A DNA stretch of 64,000 bases from contig NZ_FQXV01000007.1 in NCBI RefSeq assembly GCF_900130065.1, positions 181,334-245,333 on the forward strand, read 5' to 3'. Positions 1 to 7,563 of this stretch are shown piece by piece. This DNA comes from Sporobacter termitidis DSM 10068. GTDB lineage: Bacteria; Bacillota; Clostridia; Oscillospirales; Oscillospiraceae. Numbering within the stretch: position 1 is the first letter of the stretch; every line of letters begins with the position of its first letter. The notes beneath the pieces were generated by a model. It did no database searches, had not been told where the DNA came from, and was given only the letters and a program-made list of their open reading frames with translations. Position numbers and translations under genes: made by a program.

Positions 1-172
1 GCATGATGACGCCGACGATGGCCCAGGAGGCGATGCCCAGCGGCATATTGCCCCCCGTTGCCTTCAGGACGGCCTCGGCCTTGAAAAACACGCCGCTCCC
101 GATGACGATGCCGACGACCATGGCAATGGCCGTCAGCAGGCCGTATTTCTTTTTCAGTTCATTCCCCAACAA
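1..172 (-). CDS. Amino acid permease (APC superfamily), N-terminal fragment cut by window edge
   Basis: Reading the minus strand from a TTG at 172 gives about 57 residues that look like the start of an APC-superfamily amino acid permease: a short basic cytoplasmic segment (KKKYG) followed by the first membrane helix with the GIVIGSGVF-type glycine-rich motif. Two TTG codons are adjacent (170-172 and 167-169). A GAGGGG ribosome site six bases upstream favours the first. No ATG is available in this frame. The rest of the gene, which would carry about 11 more helices, lies to the left of the window. The substrate cannot be told from this fragment. Confidence 0.65.
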   Translation of the reverse strand, partial: MLGNELKKKYGLLTAIAMVVGIVIGSGVFFKAEAVLKATGGNMPLGIASWAIVGVIM

Positions 173-260
173 TAACTACCCCTCTTCAAAAATCAAGCTT
201 CGGGACTTTTATGCGTAAAAGTCCTCGCAGAGTATAGCAAATCCATCTAATGAATACTAT

Positions 261-293
261 CCCCTGAATCGATGAAATTCAGGGGATGTTTTT
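261..293 (+). terminator. Rho-independent terminator-like hairpin, no plus-strand gene upstream in view
   Basis: A perfect 9-bp stem (CCCCTGAAT / ATTCAGGGG, loop 270-276) is followed by ATGTTTTT on the plus strand. The minus-strand side has no T-run, so it is oriented for plus-strand transcription, yet both flanking genes are on the minus strand. It may block antisense transcription towards the permease-side genes or be the relic of a lost gene. Confidence 0.5.
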
Positions 294-366
294 GTATATA
301 ATTTGCGCAAATAGATGAATTATGGCGCCGGCCGGAACGGCTGTCCCTCACCGGGGCTGCCGAAAT

Positions 367-555
367 CTATGCCGCGCTGCTAAGCGCCTCCTCAATCAGC
401 GATTTTGAAATGTACATGGCCTTCAGTCTGTTCCTGAGAAGCGTGTGATGGGAAGTCCCCTCCGGAAATTTTTCCTGCGCTTTTTCACATTTATGGATGA
501 TTGAAGAGACCGCCCGAAGAGCCTCCGTCAATTCTTCCCTGGTGTATTTATCCAT
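367..555 (-). CDS. Small helical protein of unknown function (62 aa)
   Basis: This short ORF has an ATG preceded by a good GAGGTGA ribosome site nine bases upstream, which separates it from the many chance ORFs nearby. The product is charged, has no signal peptide or membrane segment, and is predicted from its composition to be almost entirely alpha-helical, with a leucine/isoleucine heptad-like pattern towards the C-terminus. I do not recognise the family beyond resembling the short conserved hypothetical proteins of Clostridia. It stands alone between the permease and the crotonase gene, so context gives no function. Confidence 0.6.
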   Translation of the reverse strand: MDKYTREELTEALRAVSSIIHKCEKAQEKFPEGTSHHTLLRNRLKAMYISKSLIEEALSSAA

Positions 556-619
556 ATCGCTTCACCTCAAATTCCTGTTGACCATTCAGAATAAATGGAC
601 GCGGGAGCGTTGGGAACGT

Positions 620-644
620 GGATTCCCGCCTTCGCGGGAATGAC
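620..644. repeat. Short palindromic repeat (GGATTCCCGC-type)
   Basis: GATTCCCGCC-TTC-GGCGGGAAT-like palindrome followed by GACA. A second copy, differing in the loop and at the tail, lies at 12479-12504. In both places it directly precedes a copy of the GGGCGGGTGGG-type repeat, which suggests the two travel or accumulate together. Intergenic between 556 and 876, which holds no gene I can support. Confidence 0.6.
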
Positions 645-778
645 AATACGGGGGGCGCGAGGACGTCATGGGGGACGCGGGATGCAGGGACGTGAAGGAT
701 GAGAGCGCGGCGTACGTAGGTCAGTATAAAATAGCGCGGAGCGAAAGCCCTGGAGCCGAAGATTCAAATCCACCCTCT

Positions 779-870
779 AAGGTCCGGGCGAAGCCCGAAA
801 TGGGTTTGGGCGAAGCCCCAGCGCAGGGTCATAGGGGGCGGAGCCCCTCATACCTTATAAGGGCGGGTGA
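779..870. repeat. Dispersed intergenic repeat, family 1, copy A
   Basis: This is the most diverged of five copies (others: 12514-12582, 13389-13495, 36075-36170, 55866-55970) of an element with one or two GGGGCGAAGCCCC-type hairpins, then a hairpin of the ATAGGGGC...GCCCCTAT type, then CCTCTATTGGGCGGGTGGG. Copy A reads ATAGGGGGCGGAGCCCCT in the last hairpin and a shortened tail. It ends seven bases from the stop codon of the crotonase gene on the minus strand. Confidence 0.75.
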
Positions 871-876
871 GCTATT

Positions 877-1689
877 CTATTTCCCGGTAAAAACAGGCGT
901 CCGCTTTTCGCGGAAAGCGGAGACGGCCTCCTTAAAATCGTGGGTTTTCATAAGGTCGACGGAGAGTCGCCGCTCCGCCTGGAGCGCCGCCATTTCGTTG
1001 ACAGAGAGGTTGGCGTGGGCCATCAGCTCCTTGAGGGCGCGGACGGCAACGGGCGGCTTGCTTAAAATTTTGTCCACGACGGCCCTGAGCTCGGCGTCAA
1101 ACGATTCCTTCGGGAAAACCTGATTGACGAGGCCAAGGCTTTTCGCCTCCTCCGCCGTGATCTTTTCACTGAACAGGATCATTTCAAAGGCACGGTTAAA
1201 GGGAATCTTCTGGGCCAGATGGATGGCGCCGCCGCAGCCCGGCACAAGGCCGATGTTCAGCTCCGGGAGCATGAACTTCGACCCCTCGGCGGCATAGATG
1301 AGGTCGCAGCACAGGGCGATCTCCAGCCCCCCGCCGACGCAGTTGCCCCTGACCGCGGCAATGACGGGCTTGCCGAGCGCATAGAGCGCCTCGCGCACCT
1401 CAAAGCCCAGCGTATAGATGAGCGCCGCGTCCTCGTCGCTTTGGAGCGTGTCGAGCATCTCCATGGCAAGCCCCGCCGAAAAAGCACGGTCGCCGGCGCC
1501 GGACAAAATAACAGCGCGCACACCGTCGTCCTGGCGGGCGTCCCGCAGGACAGAGACGAGCCGCCGCCACATGTCCGTCGTGAACTGATTCATGGGTGGA
1601 TTTTCAAATTCGATATACAGAGCGCCCGGCTGATCGGGCAGGCGTTTGACGTTAACGGCGGGTTCCGGCATATAAGCAGCTTCTTTCAT
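877..1689 (-). CDS. Enoyl-CoA hydratase/isomerase family protein (crotonase fold)
   Basis: 270 residues, the normal length of a single-domain crotonase. Members act on acyl-CoA thioesters, holding the enolate in an oxyanion hole. Visible here are the first oxyanion-hole segment FSAGLAME (about residues 70-77), the second one in VGGGLEIALCCD with Glu123, and PELNIGLVPGCGG with Glu143. Having both glutamates at the positions used by true enoyl-CoA hydratases argues for hydratase chemistry rather than a divergent family member, but substrate cannot be assigned. ATG at 1689 has GAAGGA upstream. No beta-oxidation partners lie next to it; it is monocistronic in appearance, with a repeat just after its stop. 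Confidence 0.9.
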   Translation of the reverse strand: MKEAAYMPEPAVNVKRLPDQPGALYIEFENPPMNQFTTDMWRRLVSVLRDARQDDGVRAVILSGAGDRAFSAGLAMEMLDTLQSDEDAALIYTLGFEVREALYALGKPVIAAVRGNCVGGGLEIALCCDLIYAAEGSKFMLPELNIGLVPGCGGAIHLAQKIPFNRAFEMILFSEKITAEEAKSLGLVNQVFPKESFDAELRAVVDKILSKPPVAVRALKELMAHANLSVNEMAALQAERRLSVDLMKTHDFKEAVSAFREKRTPVFTGK

Positions 1690-1914
1690 TTTGAATTTTT
1701 TCCTTCATTTACGCGCCACAGGCGGTGAAATGAAATACCGTGCACGATGGGGTGCAACACGGGTCTGCACGCGCTCCGGCGGATGTCTGTCCCGATTATA
1801 GAGTGTTTTATACCGATTGTCAAAACTTACGTGTGCGAAAGGTCATTATTGAATCGGGCAAATTCCAGACGCATCTCTCAACATTTTCTATGAATAAAAA
1901 CAATTATTGAATAA

Positions 1915-1943
1915 TTGACAAATCAAAATTGCAGGATTATAAT
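1915..1943 (+). promoter_or_regulatory. Consensus sigma-A promoter of glnN
   Basis: TTGACA (1915-1920), 17 bp, TATAAT (1938-1943): a perfect match to the vegetative consensus. Transcription should begin near 1950, immediately before the hairpin at 1955-2000. Such strength upstream of an early terminator is typical of genes controlled by attenuation. Confidence 0.85.
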
Positions 1944-1954
1944 TTAATAAATAC

Positions 1955-2000
1955 AGCGGCAACGGCGCCACCGTATAGGGTGACGTGTTGCCGTTTTTTT
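1955..2000 (+). terminator. Promoter-proximal terminator/attenuator in the glnN leader
   Basis: CGGCAAC (about 1958) pairs with GTTGCCG (1987-1993), with an inner CACC/GGTG stem closing a small loop, followed by seven T residues (1994-2000). It begins only a few bases after the predicted transcription start and lies 33 bp before the glnN ATG, so most transcripts should stop here unless the hairpin is prevented from forming. There is no leader peptide between promoter and hairpin. Confidence 0.75.
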
Positions 2001-2033
2001 GTTTATCTATATTATAAAGTTGGGGAGATTTAT

Positions 2034-4127
2034 ATGGCTATTGTAAACGAATTGTTTGGAAGCAATGTGTTCAGCGACCACATCATGAAGCAGAGACTAC
2101 CCAAGGAAACTTATAAAGCACTGCAGAAAACAATCAATGAGGGCGCGAATCTCGACATCTCCGTTGCCAACGTCGTTGCCAATGCCATGAAGGACTGGGC
2201 GATCGAAAAGGGCGCAACGCACTTCACCCACTGGTTTCAGCCGATGACCGGCATCACCGCCGAGAAGCACGACAGCTTTATCACGCCGACGAACGACGGC
2301 AGAATTCTGATGGAGTTTTCGGGCGGTGAGCTCGTCAGAGGCGAGCCCGACGCGTCGTCCTTCCCGTCCGGCGGCATCCGCGCGACCTTTGAGGCCAGGG
2401 GCTACACCGTCTGGGATCCCACCTCGGCGGCCTTTGTCAAGAGCAAGACGCTGTACATACCTACCGCCTTCTGTTCATACACCGGCGAGGCGCTGGATGC
2501 CAAGACGCCGCTTCTGCGCTCCATGGAAGCTATCAGCAAGCAGGCGGTCCGCATTCTCCGCCTCTTCGGCAACGCCTCCGCCACCTCCGTCAGGACGACG
2601 GTCGGCCCCGAGCAGGAATATTTCCTGATCGACAAGGCCATGTACGAGCAGAGAAAGGACCTCGTCTATACCGGCCGCACACTGTTCGGCAACAAGCCGC
2701 CCAAGGGCCAGGAGCTTGAGGACCAGTATTTCGCCTCCATCAAGACGCGCGTGGCCGCGTTCATGAACGAACTCAACGAAGAGCTGTGGAAGCTCGGCGT
2801 TCTGGCCAAGACAGAGCATAACGAGGTCGCTCCCGCCCAGCACGAGCTGGCGCCCATCTTCACCACCACGAATATCGCCGTCGACCACAACCACCTCACG
2901 ATGGAGCTCATGCAGCGCATCGCGAAAAAATACGACATGATCTGCCTGATCCACGAGAAACCCTTTGAGGGCATCAACGGCAGCGGCAAGCACAATAACT
3001 GGTCCATTGCCACCAACACCGGCTCTAACCTCCTGGACCCCGGCAAGACCCCGTTTGAAAACGCCCAGTTCCTCCTTTTCCTCGCCGCCGTCATCAAAGC
3101 CGTTGACGAGTATCAGGACCTGCTGCGCATCTCCGTGGCCACCGCGGCCAACGACCACCGCCTCGGCGCCAACGAAGCCCCGCCGGCCATCGTCTCCGTC
3201 TTCCTGGGCGACGAGCTGAGCGCCATCGTCGACGCGCTCGTGAGCGGCTCGGCGTATGACGCGAAATCCAAGACGATGATGCAGATCGGCGTGGACGTCC
3301 TGCCGCAGTTCCCCAAGGATACGACGGACCGCAACCGCACCTCGCCCTTCGCTTTCACCGGCAACAAGTTCGAGTTCCGCATGGTCGGCTCCTCCATGTC
3401 CATCGCCGAGGCCAACACAGTGCTCAATACCGCCGTGGCCGAGATCCTCAGAGAGTTTGCCGACACCCTTGAAAAAGCCTCCGATTTCAAAACCGCGCTG
3501 CAGCAGCTTGTCAAGGACACGCTCTCCGCGCACAAGCGCATCATCTTCAACGGCAACGGCTACGACGACGCATGGGTCGCCGAGGCTGAAAAGCGCGGCC
3601 TCTTAAACCTCAAGACAACGCCCGACGCCCTGCCCTACCTTCTCAAGGAAAAGAACGTCAAGCTCTTCGAGACGCACGGCGTTTACTCCCACACGGAGAT
3701 TCACTCCCGTTACGACATCAGCCTGGAGAACTATTGCAAGATTCTCAACATCGAGGCGCTGACAATGGCCGAAATGGCAAAAACGAGCATCCTCCCCGCC
3801 GTCGCCTCCTACGCCAAGGAGCTGGCGGAGAGCGCCTACGCCAAGAAGGCCATTCTGGACAAAGCCGACATCACCTACGAATCCGACTGCGTTGCCAAGC
3901 TCAGCGCGCTCACGACAGCACTCTGGAAAAGCACGACCGCTCTGGAGAGCGCGCTCCAAAAGGCGGAAACCCTCGGCGACATCACCGAAAAATCCATGAG
4001 CTATAAAAACGGCGTCATCCCGGCCATGGACACTGTCCGCGCCGCCGCCGACGCTCTCGAGCTCATCACCGCCAAAAAGGCGTGGCCCTTCCCGACCTAC
4101 GGCGATATGCTCTTCAGCGTCCTGTAA
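2034..4127 (+). CDS. glnN: Glutamine synthetase, type III (GSIII)
   Basis: Makes glutamine from glutamate, ammonia and ATP in the cytoplasm. At 697 residues it has the length of GSIII, much longer than the ~450 of GSI. Family landmarks are present: [10 protein letters not shown], the metal/substrate segments AQHELAPIF and [37 protein letters not shown] and the C-terminal part [11 protein letters not shown]. Start chosen at ATG 2034 because it has GGGGAG upstream and matches the usual [19 protein letters not shown] N-terminus; an upstream in-frame ATG at 1929 overlaps the promoter. Likely regulated by nitrogen status through the leader attenuator. Monocistronic, ending in a strong terminator. 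Confidence 0.97.
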   Translation: MAIVNELFGSNVFSDHIMKQRLPKETYKALQKTINEGANLDISVANVVANAMKDWAIEKGATHFTHWFQPMTGITAEKHDSFITPTNDGRILMEFSGGELVRGEPDASSFPSGGIRATFEARGYTVWDPTSAAFVKSKTLYIPTAFCSYTGEALDAKTPLLRSMEAISKQAVRILRLFGNASATSVRTTVGPEQEYFLIDKAMYEQRKDLVYTGRTLFGNKPPKGQELEDQYFASIKTRVAAFMNELNEELWKLGVLAKTEHNEVAPAQHELAPIFTTTNIAVDHNHLTMELMQRIAKKYDMICLIHEKPFEGINGSGKHNNWSIATNTGSNLLDPGKTPFENAQFLLFLAAVIKAVDEYQDLLRISVATAANDHRLGANEAPPAIVSVFLGDELSAIVDALVSGSAYDAKSKTMMQIGVDVLPQFPKDTTDRNRTSPFAFTGNKFEFRMVGSSMSIAEANTVLNTAVAEILREFADTLEKASDFKTALQQLVKDTLSAHKRIIFNGNGYDDAWVAEAEKRGLLNLKTTPDALPYLLKEKNVKLFETHGVYSHTEIHSRYDISLENYCKILNIEALTMAEMAKTSILPAVASYAKELAESAYAKKAILDKADITYESDCVAKLSALTTALWKSTTALESALQKAETLGDITEKSMSYKNGVIPAMDTVRAAADALELITAKKAWPFPTYGDMLFSVL

Positions 4128-4157
4128 GTCACTGTAACATACTCCCCAAATAAATAC

Positions 4158-4189
4158 CGGCAGCGGAGTTTTTCCGCTGCCGATTTTTT
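4158..4189 (+). terminator. Terminator of glnN
   Basis: 9-bp GC-rich stem CGGCAGCGG / CCGCTGCCG followed by ATTTTTT, 30 bp after the glnN stop. Confidence 0.9.
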
Positions 4190-4202
4190 ACCGCCGTCAT
4201 AC

Positions 4203-5042
4203 CTACGCTTTTTGCAGCGCCTTTCCGGCGAAAAAAGCCCCGATCGCCTCGTGCGCCCTGTCCCAATCGTTAAACGGGTCCGTGACGGTCAGCTTTTTGA
4301 CCGGCAGCTTGTCCAGAATCTCCAGTTCCCTTTTCTGCCGCTCCTCAAGGCAGGCGATGTATCCGTCGAAGCCTGTCAAGCTGTTACGGCGCCCGTATCC
4401 CTGGGTGGTGTGGTAGGCGACCGCGCTGTCCAGCCACACGGCCGTCCGCTGCTCTGACACCTCTTCGACGCGCGCTCTGACGTTGCTGCACCGCAAATAG
4501 ATGACGACCGGACTGAGCGCGGCGATGATGCGGTATATCTCCTCTATGTACGCCTTTGTCTGGGATATCCCGAAATCAAGCCGCATCATAGTCTCGCTCA
4601 GCGGACTTTGGAGAAAGCACGAATTGAATACATATATTCTGCGGCCCATCCGCGCCTTTTCGGCGAAACTCCGCCAATGCTCCAGCATCACCGGTTTTTC
4701 GACCGCCCAGTCGAGCCTATCGTAAATTTTATAGGGAACAACCTTACCAAAGAGGCTGATGCTGATCTTCGTCAGCGGGATAACATAGCCGTCAAGGACC
4801 TTCACGCTTTCCGCATACAGCTGTCGCCGCTCCTCCAGCGTCAGTGCTTTGACCTGGTTTTCCGTCATAAATGCGTGAAACGCGTAGTCAGCCGGATGGT
4901 TCATATCGTTTTCGTCAAAAAAAGACACGCGATGCCCGCGTCTTTCCGCCATCTCCGCTGCATAGCGCGCTGTTTCGCTCTTCCCAGAGCATGGCGGCCC
5001 CTCCACGATAATAAGCTTCGTATCTATCTTCTGCCACCTCAC
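4203..5042 (-). CDS. P-loop NTPase, kinase-like, unknown substrate
   Basis: 279 residues. A Walker A motif GPPCSGKS sits at about residues 15-22 after a short beta strand (KLIIVE), as in nucleoside/shikimate-type kinases and related P-loop proteins; a DEND acidic stretch follows near residue 43. The remainder is helical with scattered aromatic residues and no further domain I recognise. Apparent start is GTG at 5042 with a GCGGA just before it; a GAGGTGG a few codons downstream might serve a later start, so the N-terminus is uncertain. It is convergent with glnN and stands alone. Function not assigned. Confidence 0.7.
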   Translation of the reverse strand: MRWQKIDTKLIIVEGPPCSGKSETARYAAEMAERRGHRVSFFDENDMNHPADYAFHAFMTENQVKALTLEERRQLYAESVKVLDGYVIPLTKISISLFGKVVPYKIYDRLDWAVEKPVMLEHWRSFAEKARMGRRIYVFNSCFLQSPLSETMMRLDFGISQTKAYIEEIYRIIAALSPVVIYLRCSNVRARVEEVSEQRTAVWLDSAVAYHTTQGYGRRNSLTGFDGYIACLEERQKRELEILDKLPVKKLTVTDPFNDWDRAHEAIGAFFAGKALQKA

Positions 5043-5201
5043 TCCGCATAATTTTAATATGATAATCCGGTTCTGACAACCGGGACACCATCATATCATC
5101 AACTTACAAAAATTTCAATTTCAAGTTAATAATTTATAATATTTTCCAAATTTTATCTATTTTTTCCGTTACCCCCGTTAAATCAAATTCCATAAAAACG
5201 A

Positions 5202-5230
5202 TTGACATCGTGGAAGGAAAAGCATAGAAT
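5202..5230 (+). promoter_or_regulatory. Sigma-A promoter of the glycine riboswitch transcript
   Basis: TTGACA (5202-5207), 17 bp spacer, TAGAAT (5225-5230); the aptamer begins about 20 bp downstream. Confidence 0.8.
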
Positions 5231-5250
5231 ACTGGCAATAATCGGATGAT

Positions 5251-5415
5251 GGATTCGGAAGAGACTTTCAAGGACGAAAGCACCGAAGGGGCAGAAACTC
5301 TCAGGTAAAAGGACTGAATCCGGACGAACCTCTGGAAAGCATTTGATGCACCGAAGAAGTAATCCCGCGCGGCGTTTGTGTCGCTGGGAGCATCTTTCAG
5401 GTACCGGGACAGAGC
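5251..5415 (+). promoter_or_regulatory. Tandem glycine riboswitch
   Basis: Two glycine aptamers in series. The first runs from GGATTC (5251), through CACCGAAGGGGCAGAAA and CTCTCAGGTAAAAGGAC, to GAATCC, whose pairing with the first GGATTC makes P1. The second shows GATGCACCGAAGAAGTAA and ATCTTTCAGGTACCGGGACAGAG. These are the hallmark conserved strings of the class, with a short linker in between as in cooperative tandem riboswitches. It lies directly upstream of a UPF0126/TRIC membrane gene, a known target of this riboswitch class. Confidence 0.95.
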
Positions 5416-5456
5416 ACATCGTGTACGATATCGTACGGGTGTGCTCTATTTATTTG
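5409..5456 (+). terminator. Expression platform of the glycine riboswitch
   Basis: AGAGCACA pairs with TGTGCTCT, continued by GTACGA/TCGTAC, with a loose T-rich end (ATTTATTT). The 5' arm shares AGAG with the 3' end of the second aptamer (GGGACAGAG), so ligand-bound aptamer and terminator exclude each other. That predicts an ON switch: glycine binding lets transcription through. Confidence 0.7.
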
Positions 5457-5467
5457 GGGTGGTTCAG

Positions 5468-6136
5468 ATGAATGTTTTAATCCTGGTCCTGGAGATCATC
5501 GGTACTGTCGCCTTTGCCGCTTCTGGGGCAATGACGGGGCTGAAGAAAAAGATGGATATCTTCGGCGTGGTCATCCTGGGGCTCACGACAGCCGTCGGCG
5601 GCGGCGTCCTCCGGGACCTCATCCTGGGTATCACGCCCCCGCAGACCTTTCAGGACCCCATGTACGCCCTCATCGCCATCGCCACGGCGATCATTCTCTT
5701 CCTCCCGCCGGTCCACCGCTGGCTGACACGCAACCTGCCGCTGTACGAGAAGGTCCTCGTGGTCATGGACGCCCTGGGCCTCGGCATTTTCACCGTCGTC
5801 GGTATCCGTGTGGCATTTCATGTGTCGCACAGCTTCAGCGGGTTTCTCCTCATCTTCGTCGGCGTCGTCACCGGCGTCGGCGGCGGCATCATCCGGGATG
5901 TCCTGGCGGGCGATACACCGTACATACTCGTCAAGCACATCTATGCGGTCGCCTCCATCATCGGCGCCGTCGTCTGCGTCGTGCTCTGGCATATTACCAG
6001 CAGCATCTATGCCATCCTGGCCGGGACAATCATCATCGTCGTCATCCGCGTACTCTCCGCGCACTTCAAATGGAACCTGCCCCGGGCGAATTTCGACGAT
6101 GCCGAAAGCAAGGCGAAAGCTCCGGCCGAAAAATAG
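5468..6136 (+). CDS. UPF0126/TRIC-type membrane protein, glycine-responsive transporter or channel
   Basis: 222 residues with about seven hydrophobic helices arranged as two homologous repeats, each holding a glycine-rich motif: AVGGGVLRDLILG in the first half and GVGGGIIRDVLAG in the second. This is the UPF0126 family (YadS-like, related to TRIC channels; also called glycine transporter domain because of its riboswitch linkage). Start at ATG 5468, preceded by GGGGTGG; longer in-frame extensions would run into the riboswitch. The control region implies expression when glycine is plentiful, so export or utilisation of glycine is a reasonable inference. A short hydrophilic Ala/Lys tail ends the protein. 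A 13-bp terminator follows. Confidence 0.92.
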   Translation: MNVLILVLEIIGTVAFAASGAMTGLKKKMDIFGVVILGLTTAVGGGVLRDLILGITPPQTFQDPMYALIAIATAIILFLPPVHRWLTRNLPLYEKVLVVMDALGLGIFTVVGIRVAFHVSHSFSGFLLIFVGVVTGVGGGIIRDVLAGDTPYILVKHIYAVASIIGAVVCVVLWHITSSIYAILAGTIIIVVIRVLSAHFKWNLPRANFDDAESKAKAPAEK

Positions 6137-6148
6137 AAGCCACAAACC

Positions 6149-6184
6149 AACGCACCCCGCCGAGGCGGGGTGCGTTGATTTTTT
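6149..6184. terminator. Bidirectional terminator between convergent genes
   Basis: Perfect 13-bp stem AACGCACCCCGCC / GGCGGGGTGCGTT followed by GATTTTTTAAATTT on the plus strand. It ends the riboswitch transcript; the activase gene on the minus strand stops at 6183, so it probably serves that transcript as well. Confidence 0.85.
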
Positions 6185-7172
6185 AAATTTCCAGCTTACT
6201 GCCGGACCCGGCGACGGCGGGGACGCCGTATTCTGTGACGAGGATGTCCGCCAGGCGCAGAAGCTCTTGCTCCCATTCGCAGCGCTCGGGGGGCTGATAG
6301 TCTCCCATGGGGTATGGAATACCAAGCGCGTCATATTTCTCTGTGCCCATTTTTCGGTACGGCAGCAGCTGGTACTGGACGATTTTATTTCCCAGAGCGT
6401 CGCGGATGAAAGCGCCGGTGGCGCGGATATTCGCCTCGTCACCGTTGTAGCCGGGGACGACCGGCGTACGGATGACAAGCTTTTTCCCCAATTCGGCGGT
6501 CCGCTTGATATTCTCCAGAATCAACGCGTTTCCGGCGCCGGAAAACGACCGGTGTTTTTCCGAATCCATGTGCTTGATGTCGATGATGACGAGGTCCGTA
6601 AACTGATAGACGGCCTCCATATGCTCCCGCGGACAGTTGAGCGCCGTCTCGACGCAGGTGTTGATGCCCGCCTTTTTGCACGCTTCCAGCAGCGCCGCGG
6701 CGACCTCCCACTGGACCAGGACCTCGCCGCCGTTCAGCGTCACGCCGCCGCCCGTCTTCTGGTAAAAGCTCCGGTCCTCAACGACCGCCTTCAGCATGTC
6801 GTCAATAGTCATGAGCTCTCCCCAGCGCTTGAGCGCCCGGGACGGGCAGGCGTCGACACACTTGAAGCAGCCCGTGCAGGCCGCCGTCATGTGGGCGGCC
6901 TTCAAAACGCCGTTTTCAAACTCAAGCGGCCGGCCGCCCTCGGGGCAGGCCTTGACGCACCACGTGCACTTGTCCAGCGACAGGCACTTGGCGGGATAGC
7001 ACCCGATCTGCGGCCCCGGCGCGATCGTCTCGGGATTGGAGCACCAGAGGCAGTGCATCGTGCAGCCCGTAAAAAATATCTCCGTGCGGATGCCCGGCCC
7101 GTCGTGGATCGTATATTTTTGGATATTGCTCACAAGCGCGCAGGGCGCGCCGGCGGCGTTTGTGTAAAGCAC
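6183..7172 (-). CDS. Glycyl radical enzyme activating enzyme (radical SAM)
   Basis: 329 residues. Uses S-adenosylmethionine and a [4Fe-4S] cluster to abstract hydrogen from the active-site glycine of its partner enzyme. The SAM-binding cluster motif CTMHCLWC (CX3CX2C) lies near residue 36, preceded by HDGPGIRTEIFFTGC. Two extra ferredoxin-type clusters follow, with CTWCVKACP and CTGCFKCVDACP. GGGVTLNGGE is the family's SAM-contact segment. Start is GTG at 7172, seven bases after GGGAGGAA. The presumed substrate protein is the glycyl radical enzyme at 7564-10170 on the same strand; a long repeat element separates the two genes. Confidence 0.95.
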   Translation of the reverse strand: MLYTNAAGAPCALVSNIQKYTIHDGPGIRTEIFFTGCTMHCLWCSNPETIAPGPQIGCYPAKCLSLDKCTWCVKACPEGGRPLEFENGVLKAAHMTAACTGCFKCVDACPSRALKRWGELMTIDDMLKAVVEDRSFYQKTGGGVTLNGGEVLVQWEVAAALLEACKKAGINTCVETALNCPREHMEAVYQFTDLVIIDIKHMDSEKHRSFSGAGNALILENIKRTAELGKKLVIRTPVVPGYNGDEANIRATGAFIRDALGNKIVQYQLLPYRKMGTEKYDALGIPYPMGDYQPPERCEWEQELLRLADILVTEYGVPAVAGSGSKLEI

Positions 7173-7212
7173 GGCGTGTTCCTCCCAACGGAAATCCTCA
7201 GCGGGGCGTGAC

Positions 7213-7236
7213 GGGCGATTGATAATCGCCCCTACG
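7213..7236. repeat. REP-like palindrome (family 2)
   Basis: GGGCGATTGATAATCGCCC followed by CTACG. On the opposite strand this reads CGTAG then the hairpin. Other copies lie at 10215-10273 (two), 12371-12397, 35946-35972, 35984-36010, 55193-55218, 55746-55767 and 63111-63137. Confidence 0.8.
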
Positions 7237-7324
7237 TAAAATCGAAAGATTTGCGGCTATGCCGCGGAACCATCCCGGCGCTGCGCATCCCTCTCAACCG
7301 GAGGGGAATTTTGCGCCGCGGCAG

Positions 7325-7543
7325 GCCGCCGAAGGCCGGTAAAGGAGGCTTTGCCCTTTTAGGTTTAGGCCAATGACAAGCTCGGAAGGACAATTCGTTA
7401 GAAGCACCGACATTGTATTTCGGGGAGAGGGATTCATAAGGGGGAGGCGGCTCTGTTAAGAGCCTCCCCCTTATGCGTGTCTTTTGGTTACTTTTCTGCA
7501 CGAGCAGAAAAGTGACCCTGCGGAGCTTCCCCGTTCCCCGCTC
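7325..7543. repeat. Long complex repeat (family 3), copy 1
   Basis: About 220 bp shared, in inverted orientation, with 62868-63090. The outer 60 bp (with TTTTCTGCACGAGCAGAAAA hairpin, CTTTTGGTTA and the GGAAGCTCCGCAGGG side) are nearly identical; the inner end shares GGCAGGCCGCCGAAGGCCGG. Between them is a 14-bp hairpin (CATAAGGGGGAGGC / GCCTCCCCCTTATG) whose sequence differs in the other copy while pairing is kept. It lies between the glycyl radical enzyme and its activase. No coding sequence is supported in it. Confidence 0.85.
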
Positions 7544-7563
7544 GCAGGCGGAAGAGCAATACT

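Noticed and set aside
2475..3533. Long minus-strand ORF opposite glnN
   Set aside because: GC-rich codon bias produces open frames opposite real genes; no ribosome site and low-complexity Val/Gly/Asp composition.
5808..7211. 467-codon plus-strand ORF across the TRIC gene, terminator and activase
   Set aside because: It runs through a strong terminator and antisense to a clear radical-SAM gene; composition is not protein-like.
7232..7501. Small ORF inside the long repeat, with a similar peptide at 62820-63257
   Set aside because: Similarity follows the shared DNA repeat; hairpins interrupt any plausible protein and there is no ribosome site.
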